Assembly (NCBI GenBank): GCA_023511915.1
Contig: JAIMAN010000021.1
Span: forward strand, 1-38,399
Length of the DNA stretch: 38,399 nt
Reading direction: 5' to 3'
Source of the DNA: Armatimonadota bacterium
GTDB lineage: Bacteria; Armatimonadota; Fimbriimonadia; Fimbriimonadales; GBS-DC
Shown here: positions 16,590 to 24,385 of the stretch, piece after piece
How the letters are laid out: each line of letters begins with the position of its first letter
Position numbering within the stretch: position 1 is the stretch's first letter
Program-made: the position numbers and the translations under genes
Notes under the pieces: generated by a model
Database searches by the model: none
Told to the model about the DNA's origin: nothing
What the model saw: the letters and a program-made list of their open reading frames with translations, nothing else

Positions 16590-17342
16590 TCACAGCCGCT
16601 TCAGGTAGGGTTCCAGTTGCTGTTGCGTAAGCAGGCGGAAGCGGTTCTCGCGCAGCGTCTGGCGTTCCAAGATGCCGACCTCCACCTGCGCTTCGCCGAG
16701 CATTTCGCGCAGGCGGGCGCGCGCGGCGTCTTCGGAGACCGAGTCGGCGTCTTCCTGTTGCGCGGCTTCGTAGGCGACGCCCCAGGCAATCAGCGCAATC
16801 GGCAGCGCGCTCTCCAGCGTCGGCAGGCGCGTCAGTTGCGCCTCCAAGTAGCGCGTCGCCTGCTCTTCGGCGGTCTGCGTACCCCCAATCGCGGCGAACC
16901 GCTCGTAGGGCAGAAACTCGCCGTCGTAGTTGAGCGTGTAGAACTGGTCGCGCTCAGGGGCGTCGTGCAGCTCGGCGAACAGCGCACGCGCCACAAACGG
17001 CGTCGTGAGCGGGTCGCCGAACGCCTTTTTGAGCGCGGGCGAGAGCGCAAACCCCACCACCCGCTGAATCGTCACATCGTCAGGGCTGCGCACGAAGCCC
17101 TCTTGGTGCGCGAAGTCAATCGCCGCCAAGCGCAGGTTCTCCACATCCGCTTGGTTGCCAATCGCGGAGAACATCAGGCGGTCGTAGACCTCGTACACCT
17201 TGCGCCCGCGCCGCTTGAGCGCAAGCAGCAATATGCCGTTGTCGTAGCTAATCCCGATTACGGGACTGCCCGCACGCAAGCGGTTGCGGATATACTGCGC
17301 CCGCTGCTGCAGGTTCTCCTGAAAATCATACGGGGTAAGCAT
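16590..17342 (-). CDS. prcA: 20S proteasome alpha subunit
   Basis: A 250-residue proteasome alpha-type protein. It opens with MLTPYDFQENLQQRAQYIRN, followed by RAGSPVIGISYDNGILLLAL, VYEVYDRLMFSAIGNQADVE and YTLNYDGEFLPYE, aligning with actinobacterial PrcA throughout. It has no catalytic threonine after a glycine, as expected for the gate-forming outer rings of the 20S barrel. Its ATG overlaps the prcB TGA as TGATG, so the two subunits should be made in matched amounts. The C-terminal tail is short and lacks the Gly/Ser-rich extension of the mycobacterial protein. Confidence 0.95.
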   Translation of the reverse strand: MLTPYDFQENLQQRAQYIRNRLRAGSPVIGISYDNGILLLALKRRGRKVYEVYDRLMFSAIGNQADVENLRLAAIDFAHQEGFVRSPDDVTIQRVVGFALSPALKKAFGDPLTTPFVARALFAELHDAPERDQFYTLNYDGEFLPYERFAAIGGTQTAEEQATRYLEAQLTRLPTLESALPIALIAWGVAYEAAQQEDADSVSEDAARARLREMLGEAQVEVGILERQTLRENRFRLLTQQQLEPYLKRL

Positions 17343-18145
17343 CAGCCGTTGCCTCCGTTCCGAATCGACTGCACGATGTCGCGGATAGTCGCTTCGGGCA
17401 CTTCGAACACGCCCTCGCGGTTCACATAGCGCGCGGTGGGCAGCACCTTGTCGATGCCGCCTGTCGCCGCATCCAAGTCGGCAGCGATGTCCAGCAGCAG
17501 AATCGCCTCGCGCAGCACTTCCTCCAGCGGTCGCTGACTGAACGCCCCGCGCGTCTTGGTGATGTAGTCGAACACGCCGCGAATGCGCTCGGAGCCAGAG
17601 CCTGACGCGCCGTATTCAGGCGTTTCGAAGCGCGCGCCGCTCACATCATAAAAGAAGATGCGCCCGCAGTCGCGGTCGGGGTCGTATACGCTCAGGATGG
17701 GGATGAACAGCCCGATGCCGCCCAGTGCGTTGGGCAGATTCGCCGACAGCGCACGCGAGACCTCTTGGAGCTTGCCGTCCAAGCTCATGGGCTGGAGTTG
17801 GCTGCGGGCGTAGTATTTGAAGGCGTGGCGCAAGTAGCGCACGACTTCCATCGCGCGCCCGTACGCGCCCGCGATGGCGACCAGCGTGTGGTCGTCCAGC
17901 GGGATGATTTTGTCCGCGCGGTCGTACATCACGGCGTTGGCGGCAGTGGCGCGTCGGTCGCCGACATTCAGCACGCCGCCCTGAAACTTCAGCGCAATCA
18001 CCGTCGTGCCGTGCACCTCCAGCGCGGCGTTGGGCGCGGGCTGCGGCGCGTCGATGGGACTAAACAGCGGCAGACGCACACCCGTTTGCGCTTGGTAGCC
18101 CTGTAGCAGTTCATAAAAGTCGCCCGAATAGGTTCGTGTTGTCAT
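17342..18145 (-). CDS. prcB: 20S proteasome beta subunit with N-terminal propeptide
   Basis: A 267-residue precursor. Cleavage after G46 in LEVHGTTVIALKF exposes the catalytic Thr47 (Thr1 of the mature enzyme). In mature numbering, D17 (NVGDRR) and K33 (DRADKII) are both in place, so the active site is complete. The beta subunits form the proteolytic inner rings. The ATG at 18145 is chosen because it gives a normal 46-residue propeptide and has GAGG about 6 nt upstream. A TATACA 10 nt upstream may be an internal promoter for prcBA. The mature part shares GDRRATAANA-type sequence with actinobacterial PrcB. Confidence 0.96.
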   Translation of the reverse strand: MTTRTYSGDFYELLQGYQAQTGVRLPLFSPIDAPQPAPNAALEVHGTTVIALKFQGGVLNVGDRRATAANAVMYDRADKIIPLDDHTLVAIAGAYGRAMEVVRYLRHAFKYYARSQLQPMSLDGKLQEVSRALSANLPNALGGIGLFIPILSVYDPDRDCGRIFFYDVSGARFETPEYGASGSGSERIRGVFDYITKTRGAFSQRPLEEVLREAILLLDIAADLDAATGGIDKVLPTARYVNREGVFEVPEATIRDIVQSIRNGGNG

Positions 18146-18155
18146 AGCGCCTCGT

Positions 18156-18161
18156 TGTATA
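18156..18161 (-). promoter_or_regulatory. Possible internal -10 box for prcB-prcA
   Basis: TATACA on the minus strand, 10 nt before the prcB ATG, inside the 82-nt gap between ubact and prcB. It could allow the proteasome core to be expressed apart from dop-ubact. Confidence 0.3.
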
Positions 18162-18227
18162 GGTTTGGCGGACGCCCGCGCAGGCGGCAGGCGTCGCGCC
18201 CGTTGATCGGTTCGCTCAAGCGTTGGC

Positions 18228-18416
18228 TTACTGCCCGCTGCGCTGGCGGTAGCGACGCGCCTGCTCTGGGTCAATGCGGCGCATGCGCTTAAGCAGCTCG
18301 TTCGTATCAGGTCGCTTCACATCCGGCTTGCCTGGTCCGTCGCCGTCGCCGCCGGGTCGCGTCAGCGGCTCTGTCGGCACAGGGCGTCGGACGCGCTCTT
18401 CCGCTCGTGTGATCAT
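18228..18416 (-). CDS. ubact: UBact, Pup-like protein modifier
   Basis: A 62-residue, hydrophilic, probably disordered protein. Its C-terminal part, NELLKRMRRIDPEQARRYRQ then RSGQ, matches UBact, the Pup homologue described in Nitrospirae, Armatimonadetes and other Gram-negative phyla. The N-terminal half is rich in Gly, Pro, Asp and Arg (RPGGDGDGPGKPDVKRPD). By analogy with Pup, the terminal residue is joined to lysines of target proteins; here it is Gln, so Dop must first deamidate it to Glu. The ATG overlaps the dop TGA as ATGA. Identification rests on sequence pattern and operon context together. Confidence 0.93.
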   Translation of the reverse strand: MITRAEERVRRPVPTEPLTRPGGDGDGPGKPDVKRPDTNELLKRMRRIDPEQARRYRQRSGQ

Positions 18417-19942
18417 TGCGGTTCCTCCTGTTTGGGTGCGCTCGCCCTGTGGGGCGCACGCAATAGGTCTACGAATTGCGTAATCGTCTCTGCCGTCGTC
18501 AGACGACGGTTCAAATCGCTCGTGTCGCCGATGAGCTGGCTCAAGTCCAGCCGCACGGTCTGGTCATCGTTGCGCAGCACGATGCGCTCCCAGTTGATGC
18601 TTTCCACCTGCGATGCGTAGCGCTGCACGCACAGCGCACGGATGGCAGCGCGGGTGTCGCGTGGCGGGTTGTGCATCGCGAACGCCACCGCTTCGGGGCT
18701 GACCAGCGTCTGCATCCGCCCCTGCTCCACCAGCGCGTAATACAGCCCTTCGGCAGGGTCTACATCATGATACGCCAAATCGAGCGCAATCATCGCAGGG
18801 TCGTCCAGCGAAACGCCTTCCGCCTCCGCAAAAAGGCTCAACAACTGGCGTTTGGCGACCCAGTCGAGTCGGTCGCCCAGCGCGTCGGGGTCGGTCTCCA
18901 GCAGGTGCAGCACAGTCTCCCACTCGCGCAACACCCAGTCGGTCTCGGCGTCGCGCCCTGCAAACCGTTGCGCGGCGGCGTCCAAGTAGTAGCGTTGCAC
19001 CTCGATGGCGGTCATCACCCCGCGGTCGGTCTCCACCAGCCATTTGCCGTCGGGGTCGCGCGAGATTCGCTGCGCGGTCGCCACAGGGTCTACGACAATC
19101 AGGTTCGCTGCCCAGCCCGTCTCCAGCAGCTCCAGCACGAGCGCGGTCGCGCCGACCTTGAGCGCGGTCGCGTACTCGCTCATGTTCGCGTCCCCGCAAA
19201 TCACATGCAGGCGGCGGTAGTCGTGCATGCGGGCGTGCGGTTCGTCACGCGTGTTGAATATCGGGCGGCGGTACAGCGTCTCCACATTCATCGTGTCCAT
19301 GTAGAAGTCGGCGCGCTGGCTGATTTGGTACGGCACGCGCGGGTTCGGGTTGTTTTCCACGCCGACCTTGCCCGCCCCTGCGTAAATCAGGCGCGTAGTC
19401 AAAAACGGCGTCATCGTGGACGCCAGCGTCTCGAAGGGGATGTCGCGCCGCAGCAGGTAGCTCTCGTGCGTGCCGTAGCTGCTGCCGTGGTAGTCGGTGT
19501 TGTTCTTGTAGAGTTTGACCGTCGCGTTGATACGCTGCTGGTACGCCTGCGCACACGCCAGCAGGATACGCTCGCCCGCCTTGTCGTAGGCGATCAAGTC
19601 CATCAGGCGTCGGCATTCGGGCGTGGCGTATTCGGGGTGCGCGTGGTCGTTATACAGCCGTGCGCCGTTGGCAAGCCCATGGTCGCTGCGCACCTCGCGC
19701 TCGGAGAGGCTAATGGGGTGTTCGCGCTCGATTTGCGCGTCGTGTGGGTCTACGGCGAGATGCTCCACGCGGAAGCCGCGCATGTCGCGTCGGGGGTCTT
19801 CCAGTCGGTAGTCCCAGCAGCCTTTGACGGCGGGGAACGGGCAGCTGCGCAGCACGCCGACGGCTTCCATCACCTGGTCTGCGACGCCACGCCCCTCCAC
19901 ATACAGCCCATATTCAGTTTCGATGCCCAGCAGGCGGTTCAC
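18413..19942 (-). CDS. dop: Pup/UBact deamidase-depupylase Dop
   Basis: A 509-residue glutamine-synthetase-fold enzyme. Marks are LLGIETEYGLYVEG (metal/ATP glutamates E8 and E10), NGARLYNDHAHPEYATPE with the catalytic-position D99, LYKNNTDYHGSSYGTHESYL and NTRDEPHARMHDYRRLHVI. Two points favour Dop over the ligase PafA: the insert WDYRLEDPRRDMRGFRVE (about 43-60), which corresponds to the Dop loop, and DHAHPEY where PafA has DVGSHPEY. Dop converts the C-terminal Gln of the modifier to Glu and also removes it from substrates. It starts with GTG at 19942, 7 nt after a TATAAT. Confidence 0.94.
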   Translation of the reverse strand: MNRLLGIETEYGLYVEGRGVADQVMEAVGVLRSCPFPAVKGCWDYRLEDPRRDMRGFRVEHLAVDPHDAQIEREHPISLSEREVRSDHGLANGARLYNDHAHPEYATPECRRLMDLIAYDKAGERILLACAQAYQQRINATVKLYKNNTDYHGSSYGTHESYLLRRDIPFETLASTMTPFLTTRLIYAGAGKVGVENNPNPRVPYQISQRADFYMDTMNVETLYRRPIFNTRDEPHARMHDYRRLHVICGDANMSEYATALKVGATALVLELLETGWAANLIVVDPVATAQRISRDPDGKWLVETDRGVMTAIEVQRYYLDAAAQRFAGRDAETDWVLREWETVLHLLETDPDALGDRLDWVAKRQLLSLFAEAEGVSLDDPAMIALDLAYHDVDPAEGLYYALVEQGRMQTLVSPEAVAFAMHNPPRDTRAAIRALCVQRYASQVESINWERIVLRNDDQTVRLDLSQLIGDTSDLNRRLTTAETITQFVDLLRAPHRASAPKQEEPQ

Positions 19943-19949
19943 AGGGGCA

Positions 19950-19955
19950 ATTATA
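19950..19955 (-). promoter_or_regulatory. -10 box, leaderless-type, of the dop-ubact-prcB-prcA operon
   Basis: A perfect TATAAT on the minus strand, 7 nt before the dop GTG. It diverges from the ZIP-gene promoter about 40 bp away; the 63-bp gap holds both. Confidence 0.6.
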
Positions 19956-19991
19956 CACTATCTCGCGTCCAGTGGGGCGCGTGAGGCGGGG

Positions 19992-19997
19992 TATAAC
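19992..19997 (+). promoter_or_regulatory. -10 box, leaderless-type, of the ZIP transporter gene
   Basis: TATAAC 8 nt before the GTG at 20006, with no Shine-Dalgarno. Confidence 0.5.
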
Positions 19998-20005
19998 TTA
20001 CCCAA

Positions 20006-20782
20006 GTGGAGCTTCTCGAAAGTTGGATGCCTGCGCACCCTGTGGCGCAGGGGCTGGTCGCGGGCGTGTTTATTGTGGCGTTGAACATGGCGGGCGCATT
20101 GCTGGTGCTTTTGGTGCGCCAGCCGTCGGAGCGCATCTTGGACACGCTGCTGGGCTTCGCGGCGGGCGTGATGCTGGCGGCGAGTTTCACCAGCCTGATT
20201 CTGCCTGCGATTGAGCGCGGCGGTGTGTTCCCTGCACTGTTCGGCGTTGCGCTGGGCGCGCTGGCGATGGACGCCGCCGACCACCTGATTCCCCACCAGC
20301 ACCCCGTGATTGGGCGCGAAGGGGTAGACGGGCGTCGCCTGCGCGCCGTGTTGCTGTTCGTGATTGCGATTACGCTGCACAACGCGCCCGAAGGGTTGGC
20401 GGTCGGCGTGGCGTTCGGGGGCGGGCACTTCCGCGAGGGCGCGCTGCTGATGCTGGCGATCGGCGCGCAGAACATCCCCGAAGGCATGGCGGTCGCCTTT
20501 GCGGCGCTGGCGGCGGGCTTCGGCAGACGGTACTACGCGGCGTTCGTCGGCGTCCGTTCAGGGCTGGTGGAGCTGCCGATGGCGGTGCTGGGCGCGACGC
20601 TGGTCTACTACCTTGCGCCGCTTGTGCCCTACGCGATGGGCTTCGCCGCAGGCGCGATGCTCTACATTATCAGCGACGAAATCGTGCCCGAAACGCACCG
20701 CAAGGGGCACGAACGCTGGGCGACCTTCGGGCTGATGGCGGGGCTTATCGTGATGCTCTATCTGGATGTCGTGCTGGGCTAA
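20006..20782 (+). CDS. ZIP-family metal transporter
   Basis: A 258-residue inner-membrane protein with about eight hydrophobic segments. The family metal-binding helices are seen as ITLHNAPEGLAVGVAFGGG (about 122-140) and AIGAQNIPEGMAVAFAALAA (about 151-170), each with the N-x-P-E-G core. A short histidine-bearing loop (DHLIPHQHP) lies between segments 3 and 4, as in ZIP/ZupT proteins that import zinc or other divalent cations. The metal cannot be told from sequence. It is transcribed away from dop. Confidence 0.93.
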   Translation: MELLESWMPAHPVAQGLVAGVFIVALNMAGALLVLLVRQPSERILDTLLGFAAGVMLAASFTSLILPAIERGGVFPALFGVALGALAMDAADHLIPHQHPVIGREGVDGRRLRAVLLFVIAITLHNAPEGLAVGVAFGGGHFREGALLMLAIGAQNIPEGMAVAFAALAAGFGRRYYAAFVGVRSGLVELPMAVLGATLVYYLAPLVPYAMGFAAGAMLYIISDEIVPETHRKGHERWATFGLMAGLIVMLYLDVVLG

Positions 20783-20846
20783 CCGTAAAATCGCCGAATT
20801 TGCCCGCAATCCGTTCCCGAAGTGGCAGGAATCGGAGGGCAGGCGG

Positions 20847-20940
20847 TATACTTAAGCGCGGCAGGAAAAAAGGGGACGACAGGCAAAGGAGAGCAAAACC
20901 TGCCGCCCCCAAGAGAGGTGTGTAGTTGCTTGCTACCTAT
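20847..20940 (+). ncRNA. Candidate small hairpin RNA in the ZIP-nrnA gap
   Basis: A TATACT box (20847-20852) is followed 5 nt later by GCGGCAGG (20858-20865), which pairs perfectly with CCTGCCGC (20899-20906). The 33-nt loop is almost all purine and includes AAAGGAG. A second small stem (GTAG/CTAC) lies at about 20923-20935. It could be a short RNA that starts at the stem, or a leader or terminator element. No coding frame of note exists here. It is supported only by the box and the pairing. Confidence 0.35.
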
Positions 20941-20979
20941 ATAGACGGAGAATCGCGCCGAAAAGTTCCCGCCGTCGGG

Positions 20980-20985
20980 TACAAT
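20980..20985 (+). promoter_or_regulatory. -10 box, near-leaderless type, of nrnA-truB-ribF
   Basis: TACAAT 10 nt before the nrnA ATG at 20996, with no Shine-Dalgarno. It probably drives the three-gene overlap unit. Confidence 0.5.
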
Positions 20986-20995
20986 TCGGCGCGAT

Positions 20996-21997
20996 ATGCG
21001 TTCGCGAGGCTCGTTGACACACGCTGCCCAACTCCTGCACGAGGCGGAATCGTTTCTGATTGTCCCGCACCTGCATCCCGATGGGGACGCGCTGGGCAGC
21101 GCGCTGGGGCTGTACCACGCCCTGAAGCAGATGGGCAAGACCCATGGTGTGGTCGTTAGCCACGACCCCGTGCCCGAAATCTACCGATACCTGCCCGACT
21201 GGCAGCAGGTTCACACGGAGCATTCCCACCACCGCACCTACGATGTGGCAGTCGTGGTGGATCAGAGCCAACTCAATCGCGCGGGCAAGCACGAGCCACT
21301 GGTACGCGCGGCGCGAAAAATCCTCCAGATTGACCACCATGTGCTGATGGAGCCGTTCGCGGATGTGGCGCTGGTGGACACCCGCGCGGCAGCGACGGCG
21401 GAGCTGGTCTATCGGCTGCTGCGCCATATGCGCCTGCCGCTCACCCCTGAAGTGGCGACCTGCCTGCTCACGGGCATCGTCACGGACACCTTCTCGTTCA
21501 AGTTCCCCAACACGACGCCGCGCACGCTGCGCATCGCCGCCGCGCTGCAGCAGGCAGGCGCAGACCTCAGCTACATCAACGAGCAGGTGTTCGAGACGCG
21601 CTCGTTCTCGGCGGTGAAGCTGCTGGGGCTTGCGCTTGCCACCCTGCAGCGCACGGAAGACGGCAAAATCGCGTGGGTGAGCATCCCGCGCAGCGCGTTC
21701 GAAGCGGCGCACGCGCACGAGGAGGAGACGGAAGGCATCGTGAACTTCGTGCGCTCGGTGCGCGGGGTGGAGGTAGCGATGATGCTGCGCGAGTCGCCTA
21801 ACCACAAGGTGCGGGCGAGCCTGCGCAGTCGCGGCGCAGTGAATGTCGCGCTGCTGGCGCAGCAGTTCGGCGGCGGCGGACACGAAAACGCCGCAGGCTG
21901 CACCTTAGAGACCAGCCTCGCGGAAGCGGAGCGCATCTTAGTTGCGGAGGCACAGCGATGGATGGCGTCCTCATCGTCGATAAGCCGCGCGGGATAA
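20996..21997 (+). CDS. nrnA: DHH-family oligoribonuclease / pAp phosphatase NrnA
   Basis: A 333-residue protein with a DHH domain (HLHPDGDALGS at 25-35, DQSQLNR near 89-95, and the DHH triad D113-H114-H115) and a C-terminal DHHA1 domain with the GGGGHENAAGC signature near 295-305. NrnA degrades very short RNAs and dephosphorylates 3'-phosphoadenosine 5'-phosphate in the cytoplasm. The start at 20996 follows the TACAAT box. The C-terminus overlaps truB by 40 nt in another frame. The neighbourhood rbfA-nrnA-truB-ribF is common in bacteria; rbfA is not here. Confidence 0.94.
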   Translation: MRSRGSLTHAAQLLHEAESFLIVPHLHPDGDALGSALGLYHALKQMGKTHGVVVSHDPVPEIYRYLPDWQQVHTEHSHHRTYDVAVVVDQSQLNRAGKHEPLVRAARKILQIDHHVLMEPFADVALVDTRAAATAELVYRLLRHMRLPLTPEVATCLLTGIVTDTFSFKFPNTTPRTLRIAAALQQAGADLSYINEQVFETRSFSAVKLLGLALATLQRTEDGKIAWVSIPRSAFEAAHAHEEETEGIVNFVRSVRGVEVAMMLRESPNHKVRASLRSRGAVNVALLAQQFGGGGHENAAGCTLETSLAEAERILVAEAQRWMASSSSISRAG

Positions 21998-22839
21998 CCT
22001 CGCACGATGTGATTGACCACCTGCGCCGCGCGTCGGGGCTGAAAGATGTCGGGCACGCGGGCACGCTGGATCCGCTGGCGGAGGGCGTGCTGCTGTGCCT
22101 GCTCGGACGCGCCACGCGCCTCACGCCCTACCTGCAGGAGCTGCCGAAGGCATACCGCGGGGTCATCCAGTTCGGTATCCGCACCGACACCCAAGACGCC
22201 GACGGCGAGGTGTTCTACCAAAAGCCCGCGCCGCACCTGACGCTGGAGCAGGTACGCGCCGCCGCCGAGCAGTTCAAGGGACGCATTATGCAGACCCCGC
22301 CGATGTTCTCCGCGCTGCGCGTGCAGGGCAAAAAACTGCACGAGCTGGCGCGTGAAGGCAAGGAAGTGCCCCGCGAGCCGCGCCCTGTGCATATCTACAA
22401 ACTGGAGATCCTTAGCCTTGAGCCAGGCGACTACCCGACGGCGGCGTTCGAAGTGGAATGCTCGAAGGGGACCTATGTGCGCACGCTGGCGTCCGATATC
22501 GGCGACGCGCTGGGGGTGGGGGCGCACCTCAAGCAACTCACGCGCACGGCAATCGGCGACTTTCGGCTGGAGGACGCCAGCACGCTGGAGCAGCTGACCG
22601 ATCGCGCGAGCATTCATGCGCGGCTGATTCCGATTGCCGACGCGCTAACGCACCTACCGCAGTGGACGCCGACGCCCGCCGTGCTGGAACGCCTCAAGCA
22701 CGGCAACTTCGTGCTGGCGGAGCATCCGCTGTGGACGCCTGGGGGCTATGTGGTGGTGCGCGATGCGGAGGGCAAGGTCGCGCTGATCGCGCGCTGGTTG
22801 CCGCCGCTGCTGCGACCGACGCGGGTGATTCAGGGATGA
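21958..22839 (+). CDS. truB: tRNA pseudouridine-55 synthase TruB
   Basis: A 293-residue protein. GVLIVDKPRGITSHDVIDHL opens the catalytic domain, and the catalytic aspartate is D38 in GHAGTLDPLAEGVL. Further family blocks are KAYRGVIQFGIRTDTQDADG, PPMFSALRVQGKKLHELARE and CSKGTYVRTLASDIGDALG. It converts U55 of tRNAs to pseudouridine. The ATG at 21958 lies inside the end of nrnA, and its TGA overlaps the ribF ATG as ATGA, so the three genes form one unit. Confidence 0.96.
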   Translation: MDGVLIVDKPRGITSHDVIDHLRRASGLKDVGHAGTLDPLAEGVLLCLLGRATRLTPYLQELPKAYRGVIQFGIRTDTQDADGEVFYQKPAPHLTLEQVRAAAEQFKGRIMQTPPMFSALRVQGKKLHELAREGKEVPREPRPVHIYKLEILSLEPGDYPTAAFEVECSKGTYVRTLASDIGDALGVGAHLKQLTRTAIGDFRLEDASTLEQLTDRASIHARLIPIADALTHLPQWTPTPAVLERLKHGNFVLAEHPLWTPGGYVVVRDAEGKVALIARWLPPLLRPTRVIQG

Positions 22840-23792
22840 GCTGGGTGGTCGGCGTTGAGGCCTTGTGTGGGGCGTTCCCCGACGGGTGCGCCGTGACGCT
22901 GGGCGTGTTCGACGGCGTGCATCGCGGGCACGCCGCGCTGGTGGAGGCGACCGTGCGCTGGGCGCGGGCGCAGGGCGTCCCCGCCGTCGCGCTGACCTTC
23001 GAGCCGCACCCCGCCGCCGTACTCGCGCCCGACCAGCGCCCGCCGATGCTGTGCCCGCTGGCGCATCGCGTGCAGAAACTGCTGCGGCTGGGCATCGATG
23101 CGGTCGTCGTGCAACCGTTCACGCAGGCGTTCTCGCACCTGAGCGCGGCGGAATTTATCGAGGAGGTGCTTCTGCGGAGCCTACGCGCCCGCGCGGTGGT
23201 CGTCGGCGACGACTTTCGGTTCGGGCGGCAGCGAGGCGGCAGCGTGCAAACCCTGCGCGCGGCGGGCGCGTTCGAAGTGATTGCCCTGCCGCGCGTGCTG
23301 GATGCGGACGGCGCGCCGATTTCGTCGACGCGCGTGCGCGAGCTAATCGCGGCGGGGCAGCTGGAGCAGGCGCACACGCTGCTGGGCGAGCCGTACCCGT
23401 GGGCGGGCGTCGTCGTGCGCGGGGACGGACGCGGGCGCGGGCTGGGCTACCCGACAGCGAACCTCGCGCCGATTGAGCCGCTGCTGACCCCGCCCGAAGG
23501 CGTCTACGCATGCTGGGCGCAACTCGGCGCGGAGGCGTACCCCGCCGCTGTGAGCGTCGGCGCGCCGCCGATGTTCCAAAACGCGCGCGGACGCATCGAA
23601 GCGTACCTGATTGGGCTGCCCGACCACGACCTCTACGGGCGGATGCTGACCCTGCGCTTCCTCCAACGCCTGCGCCCCCAACAGAAGTTCGAGAGCATCG
23701 ACGCGCTGCTGCAGCAGATGCAACGGGACACGGAGCAGGCTGCAGCAATCGCCGCCAATCATGGGGCGATTGCCGACAGGGGAAACCTATGA
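22836..23792 (+). CDS. ribF: Bifunctional riboflavin kinase / FAD synthetase RibF
   Basis: A 318-residue protein with two domains. The N-terminal FAD synthetase (about 15-180) has VTLGVFDGVHRGHAALV, GDDFRFGRQRGG and ISSTRVRELI. The C-terminal riboflavin kinase (about 190-305) has GRGLGYPTANL, PPEGVYACW and RFLQRLRPQQKFESIDAL. It makes FMN and FAD from riboflavin. The frame is open far upstream, but the ATG at 22836 is fixed by the ATGA overlap with truB and by the family N-terminus. Confidence 0.95.
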   Translation: MSWVVGVEALCGAFPDGCAVTLGVFDGVHRGHAALVEATVRWARAQGVPAVALTFEPHPAAVLAPDQRPPMLCPLAHRVQKLLRLGIDAVVVQPFTQAFSHLSAAEFIEEVLLRSLRARAVVVGDDFRFGRQRGGSVQTLRAAGAFEVIALPRVLDADGAPISSTRVRELIAAGQLEQAHTLLGEPYPWAGVVVRGDGRGRGLGYPTANLAPIEPLLTPPEGVYACWAQLGAEAYPAAVSVGAPPMFQNARGRIEAYLIGLPDHDLYGRMLTLRFLQRLRPQQKFESIDALLQQMQRDTEQAAAIAANHGAIADRGNL

Positions 23793-23800
23793 GGGAAGTT

Positions 23801-23827
23801 GGGTTCCCCCTGCTGGAGGGGGAACCC
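23801..23827. terminator. Bidirectional hairpin between ribF and the lectin gene
   Basis: A perfect 10-bp stem GGGTTCCCCC/GGGGGAACCC with a 7-nt loop. It lies in the 41-nt gap between two convergent genes. There is no strong T-run on either side, so its efficiency is uncertain. Confidence 0.6.
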
Positions 23828-23833
23828 AGCAGA

Positions 23834-24385
23834 CTACTTGCGTCGGCGGCGCAAGCCGAGTAAGCCTGCAAGTCCAATCGAGAGGGCTGCCATACTGGCA
23901 GGCTCGGGAACCTCTACAACGAATCCCCTAATGTGGCTCAGATCGCCCTCATCATTCCAGCTCGTAGGGGAGTAGAGACCGATGGCGAGATGCTGCTCGC
24001 TGCCAGGTCCGAAGGCATCGTTCGGTTCCCCAGGACCCCAGTTGGTGTAGCCCCAAGCCTCGCCTGTGACCCACTGCCAGTTGGCTAACGGATTCGTCTC
24101 GCCCTGCGGTTGGAAACCGCCCAACCATCGCTGATCTGAGATCACACTGCTGTTGAGGCTTGCCACGAAGGCGTTTTCCCCAGCGTCCGTGATGGTCGCC
24201 AGATAACCCCCCAGGCTTGTGGCGAACGCCTGCGCGCTTGCCCAATCGATTCCAGCAGCATCGTAGATGTAGTACTGATGCCCATTGCCAGAGTAAGTGC
24301 CCGATGTGACGAGGGTCTGCGCATGAAGACCACTCGTCAACGCGAACGCACAAACTGCAACGAACCCCATCACTCGTTTCATCAT
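23834..24385 (-). CDS. Secreted C-type lectin-like protein with PEP-CTERM anchor
   Basis: A 183-residue protein. It has a signal peptide (MMKRVMGFVAVCAFALTSGL, cut near LHAQ) and a C-type lectin-like domain with SAQAFATSLGGYLATITD, then WLGGFQPQGE and WGPGEPNDAFG, the calcium/sugar-binding EPN signature. The tail VPEPASMAALSIGLAGLLGL ending in RRRRK is a PEP-CTERM signal: a PEP motif, a hydrophobic helix and a basic end. Such proteins are processed by an exosortase; none is encoded here. The start is fixed by AAGGAGG (24390-24396) 4 nt before the first ATG, one of the strongest ribosome-binding sites in the window. Confidence 0.9.
   Translation of the reverse strand: MMKRVMGFVAVCAFALTSGLHAQTLVTSGTYSGNGHQYYIYDAAGIDWASAQAFATSLGGYLATITDAGENAFVASLNSSVISDQRWLGGFQPQGETNPLANWQWVTGEAWGYTNWGPGEPNDAFGPGSEQHLAIGLYSPTSWNDEGDLSHIRGFVVEVPEPASMAALSIGLAGLLGLRRRRK

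Noticed and set aside
18413-19942. Considered as PafA ligase instead of Dop
   Set aside because: It has the Dop-loop insert and DHAHPEY in place of the PafA DVGSHPEY motif.
18476-19984. A 502-codon open frame antisense to dop
   Set aside because: Composition is typical of an antisense shadow; dop has conserved catalytic motifs throughout.
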